Assembly: GCF_024741135.1 (NCBI RefSeq)
Contig: NZ_JANSUY010000005.1
Location: forward strand, 62,001-126,000
Direction: 5' to 3'
DNA from: Aquiflexum gelatinilyticum
GTDB lineage: Bacteria; Bacteroidota; Bacteroidia; Cytophagales; Cyclobacteriaceae
Length of the DNA stretch: 64,000 bases
A program made the position numbers and the translations under genes. Below, in pieces: positions 1 to 8,705 of this stretch (position 1 is its first letter; every line of letters starts with the position of its first letter). The notes under the pieces are model-generated. The model worked only from the letters and a program-made list of their open reading frames with translations, was not told where the DNA came from and made no database searches.

Positions 1-857
1 CTGAATATATCAAAGCACTAACTTCAGAATGGAAGGGTGAAAGGTTTTCAGACGGTAGGCCTAAAGTCTCTGACCAAATTCTGGAAAGGTTGAAAAACAT
101 CTCCATCGAAGAAGCTTGGGGAGTACTCAGAAACAAAGGATACCAAAATCAATATGAAGGGAATTGGCAGATAATGCTTGAAGATGAGGCCATGACAGGA
201 CGGGTTGTTACTGCCCAATACATGCCTTTGAGACCTGACTTGCAAAATCAGATAAAAGATCAGGGAGTCAACAAAGAAGGAAGATCACCTAAGGGAGGCA
301 CCAATTCTTGGCCTATTGATATCCTGACCAACGGTGATGTTTATGTCGCTGATGGTTATGGCAAAATTGCTGATGGCACATTGATCGGTGATAATCTTGG
401 TAATTCCATTTATGCAAAATCAAAACGTGGGGTGATTTTTTATGGTTCGGTAAGAGACCAAGAAGGCCTTTCCGAAATCAAAGGATTCAATGCCTGGCAT
501 AAAGGCCAAGACCCTTCATTTATCAATCAAATGATGCTGACATCCATCAATGCTCCCATCAGGGTTGGAAGAGCAACTGTGCTTCCCGGAGATGTCGTTT
601 TAGCTAAAAAATACGGAGTAATCTTCATTCCGGCGCATTTGGTGGAAGATCTGGTGATCACCTCAGAGGTGACAGGCTTAAGGGATGAATTCGGTCACCA
701 AAGACTAAGAGAAGGAAAATATCTTGCCGGAGAGATAGACAGTGAATGGACTGAAGCTATCAAAAAAGATTTCTTGGACTGGTTGAACAAATATCCGGGA
801 AAGCTGCCGATGACAAAACAAGAATTGGATAATTACCTCAAGGAACGAAATTATTGA
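1..857 (+). CDS. RraA-family protein, 5'-truncated by the window edge
   Basis: The reading frame is open to the first base with no stop and no ATG, so this is the C-terminal part (about 285 codons) of a longer gene. The region around GDNLGNSIY followed by GVIFYGSVRDQEGL is the RraA-fold signature, in which the family uses G-x-R-D for metal and substrate binding. Family members are either regulators of RNase E or class II aldolases/decarboxylases for 4-hydroxy-4-methyl-2-oxoglutarate and similar keto acids. Bacteroidota lack a canonical RNase E and the next gene is an enolase-superfamily dehydratase, so a catabolic keto-acid aldolase is the likelier role (inference). The gene lies 57 bp upstream of the dehydratase, in the same direction and probably the same transcript. 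Substrate is unknown. Confidence 0.8.
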   Translation, partial: EYIKALTSEWKGERFSDGRPKVSDQILERLKNISIEEAWGVLRNKGYQNQYEGNWQIMLEDEAMTGRVVTAQYMPLRPDLQNQIKDQGVNKEGRSPKGGTNSWPIDILTNGDVYVADGYGKIADGTLIGDNLGNSIYAKSKRGVIFYGSVRDQEGLSEIKGFNAWHKGQDPSFINQMMLTSINAPIRVGRATVLPGDVVLAKKYGVIFIPAHLVEDLVITSEVTGLRDEFGHQRLREGKYLAGEIDSEWTEAIKKDFLDWLNKYPGKLPMTKQELDNYLKERNY

Positions 858-914
858 TTGTCTTAATCACTGGAACACTTTGAATAAAAATTTCAACAAT
901 AACCCATAGACAAA

Positions 915-2399
915 ATGAAAAACACTTTAAAAAGCATTATTTCGGATCAAAAAGAGAAGGAGCGGCAGTATGCAATTCAAAGACAAGCTGAAATCGACCA
1001 CATTGACACCAAAGCCAATAGAAGGGATTTCTTGAAAAAAACCGCATTGGGTGGTATGTCCCTGACGGCTCTGATGGGATTGAGTTTTGAAGACTCAATG
1101 GCCCAGACAACATCCAAAGTTCAAAAGGCTTCAGCTCCTTCTGATCTCAAAATCACTGACCTGAGATATTGTGTTACCACAGTATTGGGACGGACAGCCA
1201 TCATCAGGATTGATACCAACCAGGGAATTTATGGACTTGGCGAAGTAAGAGATGGCGCAGATCCGCGCTATGCCTTGATGCTTAAAAGCAGGATTTTGGG
1301 AGAGAATCCATGTAATGTAGAGAAGATTTTTAAAATTATTAAGCAGTTTGGGGGCCAAGCCCGTCAGGCAGGCGGTGTATGCGCAGTAGAAATGGCATTA
1401 TGGGACCTTTGTGGCAAAGCTTATAATGTCCCTGCATGGCAATTGCTCGGAGGCCGATACAGAGATTCTGTCAGACTTTATGCAGATACACCTACCGGTG
1501 AAAATCCTGAAGATCAAAAGGAAAAAATCAAGTACAGAACAGAAGTGCAAGGATATTCTTGGCTCAAAATGGATGTATCCATCAATCAGGTAAAAAACAT
1601 TCCCGGCACGCTGAACAACACTTCGATAATGAATCAAAATTCAAGTCAGTGGCAAGGAGGATACATGTCGTATGCGAATACCAAACATGCATTTACCGGA
1701 GTTCAGATCACTGAAAAAGGTTTGGATGAACTAGCCAAAATTGTCCATAATGTCAGAGAAATGGTTGGTTACGAAATTCCGATTTCAACTGATCACTATG
1801 GGCATATAGATGTCAACAATTGTATCAAATTGGGTAAAGCACTCGAAAAATACAACTTGGCTTGGTTGGAAGATATGGTGCCTTGGCAATGGACCGAACA
1901 GCACAAAACAATTACAGATGCTCTTGAAACCCCAACAACAACCGGTGAGGACATCTACTTACTCGAAAACTTCAAAGACCTGATCCATAACCATGCAGTG
2001 GATATTGTGCATCCGGACCTTGCTTCTTCAGGTGGTCTTCTTGAAACCAAAAGACTTGGTGATTATGCAGAAGAATTTGGTATAGCTATGGCAATGCACC
2101 AAGCAGGAACGCCTGTTTCCTTTATGGCCAATGTTCATTGCGCAGCTGCAACACAGAATTTCCTTTCATTGGAACACCACTCTGTGGACCTTCCTTGGTG
2201 GGAGGACATGGTCAGGACCACTGATGGCGGAAAAATGATCGTTAAAGGATATGCTCCGGTTTCCCTTACTGCTCCTGGTTTGGGAATTGAATTGAACGAT
2301 GAGGTCATCAAGCAACATCTTCATAAATCAGATACAACCTACTTCGCACCGACCACTGATTGGGATGAAAAAAGATCCCATGACAGAACTTGGAGCTAA
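915..2399 (+). CDS. Tat-exported mandelate racemase/muconate lactonizing enzyme family (enolase superfamily) dehydratase
   Basis: 494 aa. A twin-arginine motif (NRRDFLKK, Arg36/Arg37) and a hydrophobic stretch ending near SMAQ (residue 64) predict Tat export after folding. The mature part has the enolase-superfamily layout: an N-terminal capping domain, then a barrel with Lys218 (WLKMD), the three metal acids Asp293 (STDHYGH), Glu319 (WLED) and Glu345 (TGED), and His395 (MHQAG). This set suits abstraction of a proton alpha to a carboxylate, for example sugar-acid dehydration. It follows the RraA-like gene and is followed by a strong terminator at 2425-2464. Substrate cannot be read from the sequence. 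A periplasmic location for such an enzyme is notable but recurs in Bacteroidota. Confidence 0.88.
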   Translation: MKNTLKSIISDQKEKERQYAIQRQAEIDHIDTKANRRDFLKKTALGGMSLTALMGLSFEDSMAQTTSKVQKASAPSDLKITDLRYCVTTVLGRTAIIRIDTNQGIYGLGEVRDGADPRYALMLKSRILGENPCNVEKIFKIIKQFGGQARQAGGVCAVEMALWDLCGKAYNVPAWQLLGGRYRDSVRLYADTPTGENPEDQKEKIKYRTEVQGYSWLKMDVSINQVKNIPGTLNNTSIMNQNSSQWQGGYMSYANTKHAFTGVQITEKGLDELAKIVHNVREMVGYEIPISTDHYGHIDVNNCIKLGKALEKYNLAWLEDMVPWQWTEQHKTITDALETPTTTGEDIYLLENFKDLIHNHAVDIVHPDLASSGGLLETKRLGDYAEEFGIAMAMHQAGTPVSFMANVHCAAATQNFLSLEHHSVDLPWWEDMVRTTDGGKMIVKGYAPVSLTAPGLGIELNDEVIKQHLHKSDTTYFAPTTDWDEKRSHDRTWS

Positions 2400-2424
2400 G
2401 TAGATTGATTGTAGTGATAGTGCC

Positions 2425-2464
2425 ATCCGAAAGCCGGGAGCAATCCTGGTTTTCGGATATTTTT
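2425..2464 (+). terminator. Rho-independent terminator after the dehydratase gene
   Basis: A 15-bp stem (2425-2439 with 2444-2458, two G-U pairs) with a GCAA tetraloop is followed by a T-rich tract. It separates the RraA/dehydratase transcript from the transporter gene downstream. Confidence 0.8.
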
Positions 2465-2498
2465 ACTATTATAGTATTTCCATTAAGCCCAACCTATT

Positions 2499-3578
2499 TT
2501 GAAAAATCCAGTTATCAAAATCGCCACCATTCTATCAGTCATTTTTTTGCTATTATCCTTAGGAATCACCCTTTTTCAAGGATTAAGTAATTCAGGACCT
2601 TATTGGATCCTATTTTTGATTGCCCTTGGAATCATGTTTAGAGGATTTGAGAAGCTCAAGGGATTTACGTACACAGTAATGATTTTCGCCTGCGTCACAG
2701 CAGCAATGTTTTATCCAATCACATTCGTACAGGTTGGGGATTATAAATTGAGCGGATTGATTGTTCCACTCCTCCAAATCATCATGTTTGGAATGGGGAC
2801 TTCCATGAGCTTAGGGGACTTTGCAGGCGTGGTTAAAATGCCAAAAGGAGTCATCATTGGGATTATGCTTCAATTTACCATTATGCCTTTTATTGGATAT
2901 ACTTTGGCCAAACTGAGCGGTTTTCCTCCTGAAATCGCAGCCGGGATTATCTTGATCGGTTGCTCGCCGAGTGGCATGGCTTCCAATGTGATGAGCTTCC
3001 TTGCAAAAGCAAACCTTGCGCTATCGATTACCATTACAGCATTCACCACGATGCTGGCTCCATTTGTAACCCCGGTATTGATGGGTTGGTTGGCAGGAGA
3101 ATTCGTAGAAGTGGATGTCTGGAAAATGGTTTGGGACATCATCAAAATTGTCATTATACCTATTGGAGCAGGCTTGCTTTTCAATAAATTCCTTAGTGGT
3201 AAAGTGAAATGGCTTGATGCTGCGATGCCTTTGGTTTCCATGATCGGGATTGCTTTGATCATCACCATCATTACCGCAGCCGGAAGGGACAGCTTATTGA
3301 ATATCGGCCCAATTTTAATTTTACTCGTAGTGTTCCATAACATGGCAGGCTACACTTTGGGCTATTGGGCGGCCAAGCTATTCAGGATGGATGAGCGGGA
3401 TTGTAGAACATTGGCATTGGAAGTCGGGATGCAAAATGCCGGATTGGCATCAGGTATTGCCAAAGAAATGGGAAAAATTGCTACCGTGGGTCTGGCCTCG
3501 GCAGTCTTTGGCCCTTTTATGAATATCACCGGATCAATATTGGCATCTTATTGGCATAGAAAACCGCCGAAGGATTAG
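2499..3578 (+). CDS. Bile acid:sodium symporter (BASS) family transporter
   Basis: 359 aa, with about ten hydrophobic segments spread along the whole length. The signature LIGCSPSGMASNVMSFLAK followed by an ALS-x-T stretch is the BASS/SBF motif that lines the sodium and substrate site. Members move organic anions such as pantoate, pyruvate or sulfonated compounds with Na+. The start is unusual: the frame opens after a TAA at 2484 and has no ATG before residue 46, so translation probably begins at TTG 2499 (or ATT 2496). It lies 99 bp after the dehydratase but behind a terminator, so it may have its own promoter. Uptake of the carboxylate handled by the preceding enzymes is an inference from context. 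Confidence 0.85.
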   Translation: MKNPVIKIATILSVIFLLLSLGITLFQGLSNSGPYWILFLIALGIMFRGFEKLKGFTYTVMIFACVTAAMFYPITFVQVGDYKLSGLIVPLLQIIMFGMGTSMSLGDFAGVVKMPKGVIIGIMLQFTIMPFIGYTLAKLSGFPPEIAAGIILIGCSPSGMASNVMSFLAKANLALSITITAFTTMLAPFVTPVLMGWLAGEFVEVDVWKMVWDIIKIVIIPIGAGLLFNKFLSGKVKWLDAAMPLVSMIGIALIITIITAAGRDSLLNIGPILILLVVFHNMAGYTLGYWAAKLFRMDERDCRTLALEVGMQNAGLASGIAKEMGKIATVGLASAVFGPFMNITGSILASYWHRKPPKD

Positions 3579-3602
3579 AAAAACCTATTAAACTAATACT
3601 AG

Positions 3603-3637
3603 AAAGCTCTCTCAGAATAATAATCTGAGAGAGCTTT
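3603..3637. terminator. Bidirectional terminator between convergent genes
   Basis: Perfect 14-bp stem (3603-3616 with 3624-3637), 7-nt A/T loop, followed on the + strand by a T-rich tract. It sits between the BASS gene and thiL, which point at each other. Confidence 0.85.
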
Positions 3638-3664
3638 AATTTTTGTTCTAAGTTAGGTCACTGC

Positions 3665-4693
3665 TTAAAAATGCTTCCAACCCTGAGCCTTTAAGGAAAC
3701 CACCGTCCCACTTTTGGTTACCATAAGTTTGCCATCCTCAGCTTTGGTCACATGGCCGATGAAATGAATATCGGGGTGTTTTTCGAGTTTTGAGAAATCC
3801 TTTTGGTCGATCGTAAAGAGCAATTCATAATCCTCTCCCCCATTTAACACACAGGTAATCGGATCAAGATTCAGTTCTACCGCAGTATCAAAAGTTTGTT
3901 TGTCTATAGGTAACTTGTCCTCATAGATCGTGACCCCTACCCCTGAAGCTTTGCAGATATGAAAAAGCTCCGAAGCCAAACCATCAGAAACATCGATCAT
4001 GCTTGTAGGCACTACTTCCATTTCCCGCAATTCGTGAATGATGTCCATTCTCGCTTCGGGACGGAGTTGTCGTCCTGTTACATATTGGAAGCCGTCAAGT
4101 TCAGGAGTCATTTCAGGATTAGCAAGATAGACTTGCTTTTCCCTTTCCAATATCTGCAATCCGACCAAAGCACCACCCAGATCTCCGGTCACACAAACGA
4201 TGTCATTGACTTTGGCACCTGATCTGAAGCTAAGTTGTTCTTTTTTTGCGTCTCCGATGGCTGTAATGGATATGACCAAACCTGACCTTGAGGCCGTGGT
4301 ATCTCCGCCAATTACATCTACTCCGTAATGTTCGGCTGCGGCGTTGATTCCTGAATAAAGCGCATCTACGGCTTCCACCGAAAACCTGTTGGATAAGGCA
4401 ATACTGACTGTTATTTGTTTGGGGATGGCATTCATGGCTGCAATATCGGATACATTCACCGCAACAGCCTTAAATCCCAAATGTGGCAACGGCGCATAAG
4501 AAAGGTCAAAATGTACACCTTCCAACAACAAATCCGTTGTCACTACTTTGACATGGTCGCCTGCTTCGATAACGGCTGCATCATCACCGATTCCTCTCAA
4601 AGTAGAATTATGTTTTATAATGATTTTTTCACTAAGATGGTCTATCAAGCCAAACTCGCCTATCTCACCTATTTCTGTTCTTTTATCTGACAT
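3665..4693 (-). CDS. thiL: Thiamine-monophosphate kinase ThiL
   Basis: 342 aa from the chosen start (MSDKRTEIGEIGEFGL). An upstream in-frame ATG would add ten residues unlike the family. ThiL phosphorylates thiamine monophosphate with ATP to give thiamine diphosphate, the last step of cofactor synthesis, in the cytoplasm. The PurM/AIR-synthase-like fold is shown by GIGDDAAVI near the N terminus (metal and nucleotide binding), DVSDIAAMNA, GGDTTAS, then DVSDGLASEL and NGGEDYELLFT in the C-terminal half. Length and motif order fit the family. It is followed downstream by the convergent terminator at 3603-3637. Confidence 0.95.
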   Translation of the reverse strand: MSDKRTEIGEIGEFGLIDHLSEKIIIKHNSTLRGIGDDAAVIEAGDHVKVVTTDLLLEGVHFDLSYAPLPHLGFKAVAVNVSDIAAMNAIPKQITVSIALSNRFSVEAVDALYSGINAAAEHYGVDVIGGDTTASRSGLVISITAIGDAKKEQLSFRSGAKVNDIVCVTGDLGGALVGLQILEREKQVYLANPEMTPELDGFQYVTGRQLRPEARMDIIHELREMEVVPTSMIDVSDGLASELFHICKASGVGVTIYEDKLPIDKQTFDTAVELNLDPITCVLNGGEDYELLFTIDQKDFSKLEKHPDIHFIGHVTKAEDGKLMVTKSGTVVSLKAQGWKHF

Positions 4694-4804
4694 TATGTTC
4701 TTTTTAAATGGAGATTTCTCCAATTACGTTTTAAACAATGAAGAATTTTTCGAAGGTAATTTTCAAATCTTTCAATTTTTCAATTTTCCAATCTTTAAAT
4801 TCTC

Positions 4805-5209
4805 TCAACCTTTTTTCTCTTGGCACAATTCCACCAACACCCCATTGGTCGATCGGGGATGCAAAAATACAACTATTTTGTTGTCTGCCCCTTCTTTGGG
4901 AATTTCATTCAGGATTTCAAAACCCTCACTTTTCAACCTGTCCATTTCAGCAAAAATATTTTCCACATCAAAAGCGATATGGTGGATCCCTTCCGATTTT
5001 TTATCCAGGAACTTTGCAATAGGGCTATCAGGTCTAGTCGCTTCCAACAATTCAATTTTTGTCTCTCCAATCATAAAAAACGAGGTCTTTACCCCTTCCC
5101 CTTCCACCACTTCTTCTTTATAATTATCCTTTCCCAATAATTTTGCAAACAGTTGATTGGATTGTTCGAGATCCTTTACCGCAATCCCCAAATGCTCTAT
5201 TTTTCTCAT
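4805..5209 (-). CDS. mce: Methylmalonyl-CoA epimerase
   Basis: 134 aa, the usual length. This vicinal-oxygen-chelate protein interconverts (R)- and (S)-methylmalonyl-CoA in propionate metabolism. Two beta-alpha-beta modules are visible: HLGIAVKDLE at the N terminus and GIHHIAFDVEN in the middle. KIELLEA and VLVELCQ supply the metal-binding glutamates alongside the histidines. It is transcribed away from the IscA-like gene, with a 91-bp gap holding a promoter-like box. thiL lies downstream on the same strand but 111 bp away, so co-transcription is uncertain. Confidence 0.93.
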   Translation of the reverse strand: MRKIEHLGIAVKDLEQSNQLFAKLLGKDNYKEEVVEGEGVKTSFFMIGETKIELLEATRPDSPIAKFLDKKSEGIHHIAFDVENIFAEMDRLKSEGFEILNEIPKEGADNKIVVFLHPRSTNGVLVELCQEKKG

Positions 5210-5222
5210 TTCAATAATTTTT

Positions 5223-5273
5223 TATCTTTGCTATTGAATTTATTCAACTTAAAGCATGTTAACTTCATGCTTT
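5223..5273 (+). promoter_or_regulatory. Promoter -7 box and leader hairpin upstream of the IscA-like gene
   Basis: TATCTTTG at 5223-5230 matches the Bacteroidota -7 consensus TAnnTTTG exactly. No clear -33 TTTG is seen. At 5251-5273 a perfect 8-bp stem (AAAGCATG with CATGCTTT, 7-nt loop) lies in the presumed leader, 27 nt before the chosen ATG. An alternative in-frame ATG at 5256 falls inside this hairpin. Confidence 0.45.
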
Positions 5274-5300
5274 ATACAACTGAATTTAATACTTAAAGAT

Positions 5301-5627
5301 ATGATAACTGTTTCGGAAAAGGCAAAGGAAAGAATCCTTTCATTGAGAAAAGAGGAAGGAAGAACCGAAAATGAAAACATCAGGGTTTCTGTCAAAGGAG
5401 GCGGATGTTCAGGATTGATGTATGATCTTGGATTTGATGCCAGTTTGGTGGAGACTGACCATGTCTTTGAAGACAAAGGCATCAAGATTTTGGTGGACAG
5501 AAAAAGTCTTCTGTACCTAGCAGGAACCGTTCTTGAATTTACGGATGGTTTGAATGGCAAAGGTTTCCAATTTGTCAATCCAAATGCATCAAGAACCTGC
5601 GGATGCGGAGAAAGTTTCTCGGTATAA
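5301..5627 (+). CDS. HesB/IscA-type iron-sulfur cluster carrier
   Basis: 108 aa from MITVSEKAKERI, the family's usual start. An ATG 45 bp upstream gives an extension unlike the family. A-type carriers bind a nascent Fe-S cluster or iron and pass it to apoproteins. The three ligand cysteines are present: one in GGGCSGLMYDLGF and two in the C-terminal CGCGESF. The protein has the usual compact length with no signal peptide. A strong terminator follows at 5653-5681, so it is probably monocistronic. Whether it serves an Isc or a Suf pathway cannot be told here, since no other cluster-assembly genes are in the window. Confidence 0.93.
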   Translation: MITVSEKAKERILSLRKEEGRTENENIRVSVKGGGCSGLMYDLGFDASLVETDHVFEDKGIKILVDRKSLLYLAGTVLEFTDGLNGKGFQFVNPNASRTCGCGESFSV

Positions 5628-5652
5628 ATCACAACTTCAAAATTTAAAAAGG

Positions 5653-5681
5653 AATGCTGATAAGTTTTATCAGCATTTTTT
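5653..5681 (+). terminator. Rho-independent terminator of the IscA-like gene
   Basis: Perfect 10-bp stem (AATGCTGATA with TATCAGCATT), 5-nt loop, then a run of T. It ends 33 bp before the gcvT -7 box. Confidence 0.85.
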
Positions 5682-5713
5682 GTTTGTGGTAAAAAATCTT
5701 TTGTCTCAATTGT

Positions 5714-5721
5714 TACCTTTG
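5714..5721 (+). promoter_or_regulatory. -7 box of the gcvT promoter
   Basis: TACCTTTG is an exact match to TAnnTTTG, 24 nt before the gcvT start and just after the preceding terminator. A -33 TTTG at normal spacing is not obvious. Confidence 0.5.
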
Positions 5722-5745
5722 CCCACAAGAAAATAAACCCCTGAT

Positions 5746-6840
5746 ATGTCAGAAAACATCAAAAAAATACAGCTCAATGACCTCCATGTTGCTCTGGGAG
5801 GCAAAATGGTTCCATTTGCAGGATTCAATATGCCAGTAAGGTATTCTTCAGATACCGAAGAGCACCATACCGTCAGACAGGGAGTGGGTGTGTTTGATGT
5901 TTCACATATGGGTGAATTCAAAGTTACAGGTCCAAAGGCTCTTGATCTGATCCAAAAAGTCACTTCCAATGATGCTTCCAAACTTGTCATTGGCCAAGCC
6001 CAATATTCCTGCTTCCCAAATGAAACAGGCGGAATTGTGGACGACCTGATCGTATACAAATTCGGAGAGGAAGAATACATGTTGGTCGTCAATGCCTCCA
6101 ATATCGAAAAGGATTGGAATTGGATCAACAAGCACAACGACATGGGTGCCACGTTAGAAAATATCTCTGACAACATTTCCCTTTTTGCCATCCAAGGACC
6201 AAAAGCCATCGAAGCCGTCCAATCCCTGACAAGTGTGAACCTCTCTGATATCAAATTTTACCATTTTAAAGTCGGGGATTTTGCCGGAGTTCAGGATGTC
6301 ATCATTTCAGGAACAGGCTATACCGGTGCCGGAGGATTTGAGGTATATGTCAAAAATGAAGACGCTGAAAAGGTTTGGAATGCGGTCTTTGAAGCCGGAA
6401 AACCATTTGATATCAAACCTATCGGGCTTGGTGCAAGAGATACTTTGAGATTAGAAATGGGCTATTGTCTTTACGGCAATGATATTAATGATGAAACATC
6501 GCCGATTGAAGCGGGATTGGGTTGGATTACCAAATTCACCAAGGATTTTATCAACAGTGAAAATCTCAAAAAACAGAAAGAAGAAGGCGTTTCAAAAAAA
6601 TTGATTGGTTTCATATTGCAGGAAAAGGGCATTCCTAGGGGCCACTACCCTATTGTCAATCTTGAAGGAAAAACTATCGGCGAGGTCACTTCAGGAACAA
6701 TGACACCTTCTATGGGAGTCGGTATTGGGATGGGATATGTCAAATCCGAATACGCCACTCCCGGTACAGAAATCGCCATAACTGTCAGAAACAAGAATCT
6801 TTTGGCCAAGGTTGAAAAATTCCCTTTGTACAAAAAATAA
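5746..6840 (+). CDS. gcvT: Glycine cleavage system T protein (aminomethyltransferase)
   Basis: 364 aa. GcvT takes the aminomethyl group from lipoylated H protein to tetrahydrofolate, yielding 5,10-methylene-THF and ammonia in the cytoplasm. Family features in order are [28 protein letters not shown], the folate-binding middle part with [31 protein letters not shown] and the C-terminal [13 protein letters not shown]. Length is normal. It has its own promoter box and a terminator behind it. The H and P proteins are not in this window, so the system is dispersed in this genome, which is common in the phylum. Confidence 0.96.
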   Translation: MSENIKKIQLNDLHVALGGKMVPFAGFNMPVRYSSDTEEHHTVRQGVGVFDVSHMGEFKVTGPKALDLIQKVTSNDASKLVIGQAQYSCFPNETGGIVDDLIVYKFGEEEYMLVVNASNIEKDWNWINKHNDMGATLENISDNISLFAIQGPKAIEAVQSLTSVNLSDIKFYHFKVGDFAGVQDVIISGTGYTGAGGFEVYVKNEDAEKVWNAVFEAGKPFDIKPIGLGARDTLRLEMGYCLYGNDINDETSPIEAGLGWITKFTKDFINSENLKKQKEEGVSKKLIGFILQEKGIPRGHYPIVNLEGKTIGEVTSGTMTPSMGVGIGMGYVKSEYATPGTEIAITVRNKNLLAKVEKFPLYKK

Positions 6841-6859
6841 ACTCAAATTAAACATTAAC

Positions 6860-6891
6860 ACCCGCAGAAGGTATTCCTTTGCGGGTTTTTT
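6860..6891 (+). terminator. Terminator between gcvT and comB
   Basis: ACCCGC pairs with GCGGGT, extended by AAGG/CCTT across a one-base bulge, and is followed by a run of seven T. Confidence 0.75.
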
Positions 6892-6904
6892 TATTAAATC
6901 AAGC

Positions 6905-7627
6905 ATGAGAAATATTGAAGTCTGCGTGAGTCCTGAATTGATTCACCTGTATGATACCAAAGGAAAAAATGTGGTCATCGTGGATATTTTTAGGGCGACT
7001 TCTACGATGATGGCAGCTTTAGCTAATGGTGTTGAATCAATCACACCCATCATGGACCTAGAGACTTGCCGTGGATTTGCTTCCAAAGGTTATGTCATAG
7101 CCGGAGAAAGAAACGGTCTTGCAGCGGAGGGATTTGAATTGGGAAATTCCCCTTTGGCCTATCTCAACCAAGCCTATGCAGGCAAGAAGATAGCCATGAC
7201 GACAACCAACGGTACTTTGGCCATAGAAAAAACAAAAGCAGAGGCAAATCAGGTTCTGATTGGAGCATTTGTCAACCTAAAAGCCACAGCAAAATATCTT
7301 ATTGGACAGCCACAAGATATTCTGATCCTATGCGCAGGGTGGAAAGGAAAATTCAATTTGGAGGATTCTTTATATGCGGGAGCTTTGGTCAGTAGTTTAC
7401 ATCCACATTTCCAAACAGAATGTGACTCGGCAATTGCTTTGAAAAGTCTTTATGAAAGCAATTCACACCGCCTTCAGATATTTTTAGGACAAGCTTCACA
7501 TGCAAAAAGGTTACAAAACCACAACATTGAGGAAGATATTGATTTTTGCCTGACTTTGGATATATATCAGATAGTAGGCTTGCTTTCAGGAGAGGTTTTG
7601 ATTGGGATCAATCAAAATTCCCAATAA
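6905..7627 (+). CDS. comB: 2-phosphosulfolactate phosphatase family (ComB)
   Basis: 240 aa from MRNIEVCVSP. A start 93 bp upstream would run through the gcvT terminator and is rejected. ComB is a Mg-dependent acid phosphatase known from coenzyme M biosynthesis and from bacterial sulfolactate metabolism. Visible family features are VVIVDIFRATSTM near residue 25, AGERNG, FELGNSP and the TTNGT motif. Many bacteria without coenzyme M carry this gene, so the real substrate here is unknown. It stands alone between gcvT and prs. Confidence 0.88.
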   Translation: MRNIEVCVSPELIHLYDTKGKNVVIVDIFRATSTMMAALANGVESITPIMDLETCRGFASKGYVIAGERNGLAAEGFELGNSPLAYLNQAYAGKKIAMTTTNGTLAIEKTKAEANQVLIGAFVNLKATAKYLIGQPQDILILCAGWKGKFNLEDSLYAGALVSSLHPHFQTECDSAIALKSLYESNSHRLQIFLGQASHAKRLQNHNIEEDIDFCLTLDIYQIVGLLSGEVLIGINQNSQ

Positions 7628-7683
7628 TCTCAAATATTATTCCAATTATCGTTGCTTAAATTCTGAAAGCGATCAAATTTACA

Positions 7684-7691
7684 TACCTTTG
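7684..7691 (+). promoter_or_regulatory. -7 box of the prs promoter
   Basis: TACCTTTG, an exact TAnnTTTG match, 47 nt before the prs ATG. The best upstream element is a weak TTCTG about 18 bp away. Confidence 0.5.
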
Positions 7692-7738
7692 AATCATTAA
7701 AAATCCCTTCCTTTATTCTGAAAACCAAGCCTACCAAC

Positions 7739-8665
7739 ATGTCTGAGGTTAAACTATTCTCCGGAACAAATAGCATCCAACTTGCAGAAAAAATTGCCAA
7801 ACATTACGGAAAACGTCTCGGGGACCTGACACTCTCCAAATTCAGTGATGGGGAAATGTCTCCAAGCTACAATGAATCAATAAGGGGCTGTACGGTATTC
7901 TTGATTCAGACCACCAATCCCACCGCCGATAATCTTTTAGAACTTTGCCTGATGATTGATGCTGCCAAAAGAGCAAGTGCTTACAAAGTATGTGCAGTGA
8001 TTCCTTACTATGGGTATGCAAGACAAGACAGGAAAGACAGGCCTCGCGTTTCAATAGCAGCGAAACTCATTGCCAATATGTTGACCTCCGCAGGTGCTGA
8101 CAGGATCATGACTTGTGATTTACATGCAGGACAAATTCAGGGTTTTTTTGATATTCCTTTGGATCATTTAAATGGATCAGCTATTTTTGTGCCCTATTTG
8201 GAAAGGCTGGCTTTGGACAATATGATTTTTGCTGCCCCCGATGTGGGAGGTGTTGCAAGGGCAAGAGCCTACGCCAAGCATTTCGAAGTAGAAATGGTCG
8301 TCTGTGATAAGCACAGAAAAAGAGCCAATGAGATAGCCTCTATGCAGGTTATAGGAGATGTGGAAGGTAAGGATGTAATTTTGGTAGATGACTTGGTCGA
8401 TACTGCAGGAACACTTTGCAAAGCCGCACAAATCCTGATGGAAAAAGGTGCTACTTCTGTAAGGGCAATTGCCACACATGGGGTTTTATCAGGTAATGCT
8501 TACCAAAATTTAGAAAATTCTGTTTTAAAAGAGTTGGTGATTACAGATACCATTCCGATGAGTCAGTCATCCTCCAAAATCAGAGTCCTCTCTGTTGCGG
8601 ATTTGTTTGCCAAGGCAATCCATGCTGTGACAGGAAACACCTCCATCAGTGCATTATTTATTTAG
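7739..8665 (+). CDS. prs: Ribose-phosphate pyrophosphokinase
   Basis: 308 aa. The enzyme makes PRPP from ribose 5-phosphate and ATP for nucleotide, His and Trp synthesis. The N-terminal FSGTNSIQLAEKIA and FSDGEM, the PYYGYARQDRK flexible loop region, the catalytic CDLHAGQIQGFFDIP segment and the PRPP-binding VILVDDLVDTAGTL loop all appear in the expected order. Length is normal. It is followed after 40 bp by rplY and then pth, a gene order recurrent in Bacteroidota that links PRPP supply to translation genes only by position. Confidence 0.96.
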   Translation: MSEVKLFSGTNSIQLAEKIAKHYGKRLGDLTLSKFSDGEMSPSYNESIRGCTVFLIQTTNPTADNLLELCLMIDAAKRASAYKVCAVIPYYGYARQDRKDRPRVSIAAKLIANMLTSAGADRIMTCDLHAGQIQGFFDIPLDHLNGSAIFVPYLERLALDNMIFAAPDVGGVARARAYAKHFEVEMVVCDKHRKRANEIASMQVIGDVEGKDVILVDDLVDTAGTLCKAAQILMEKGATSVRAIATHGVLSGNAYQNLENSVLKELVITDTIPMSQSSSKIRVLSVADLFAKAIHAVTGNTSISALFI

Positions 8666-8705
8666 GATTACTTAATCAATTATATACAAACAAATTAAAA
8701 AATTT

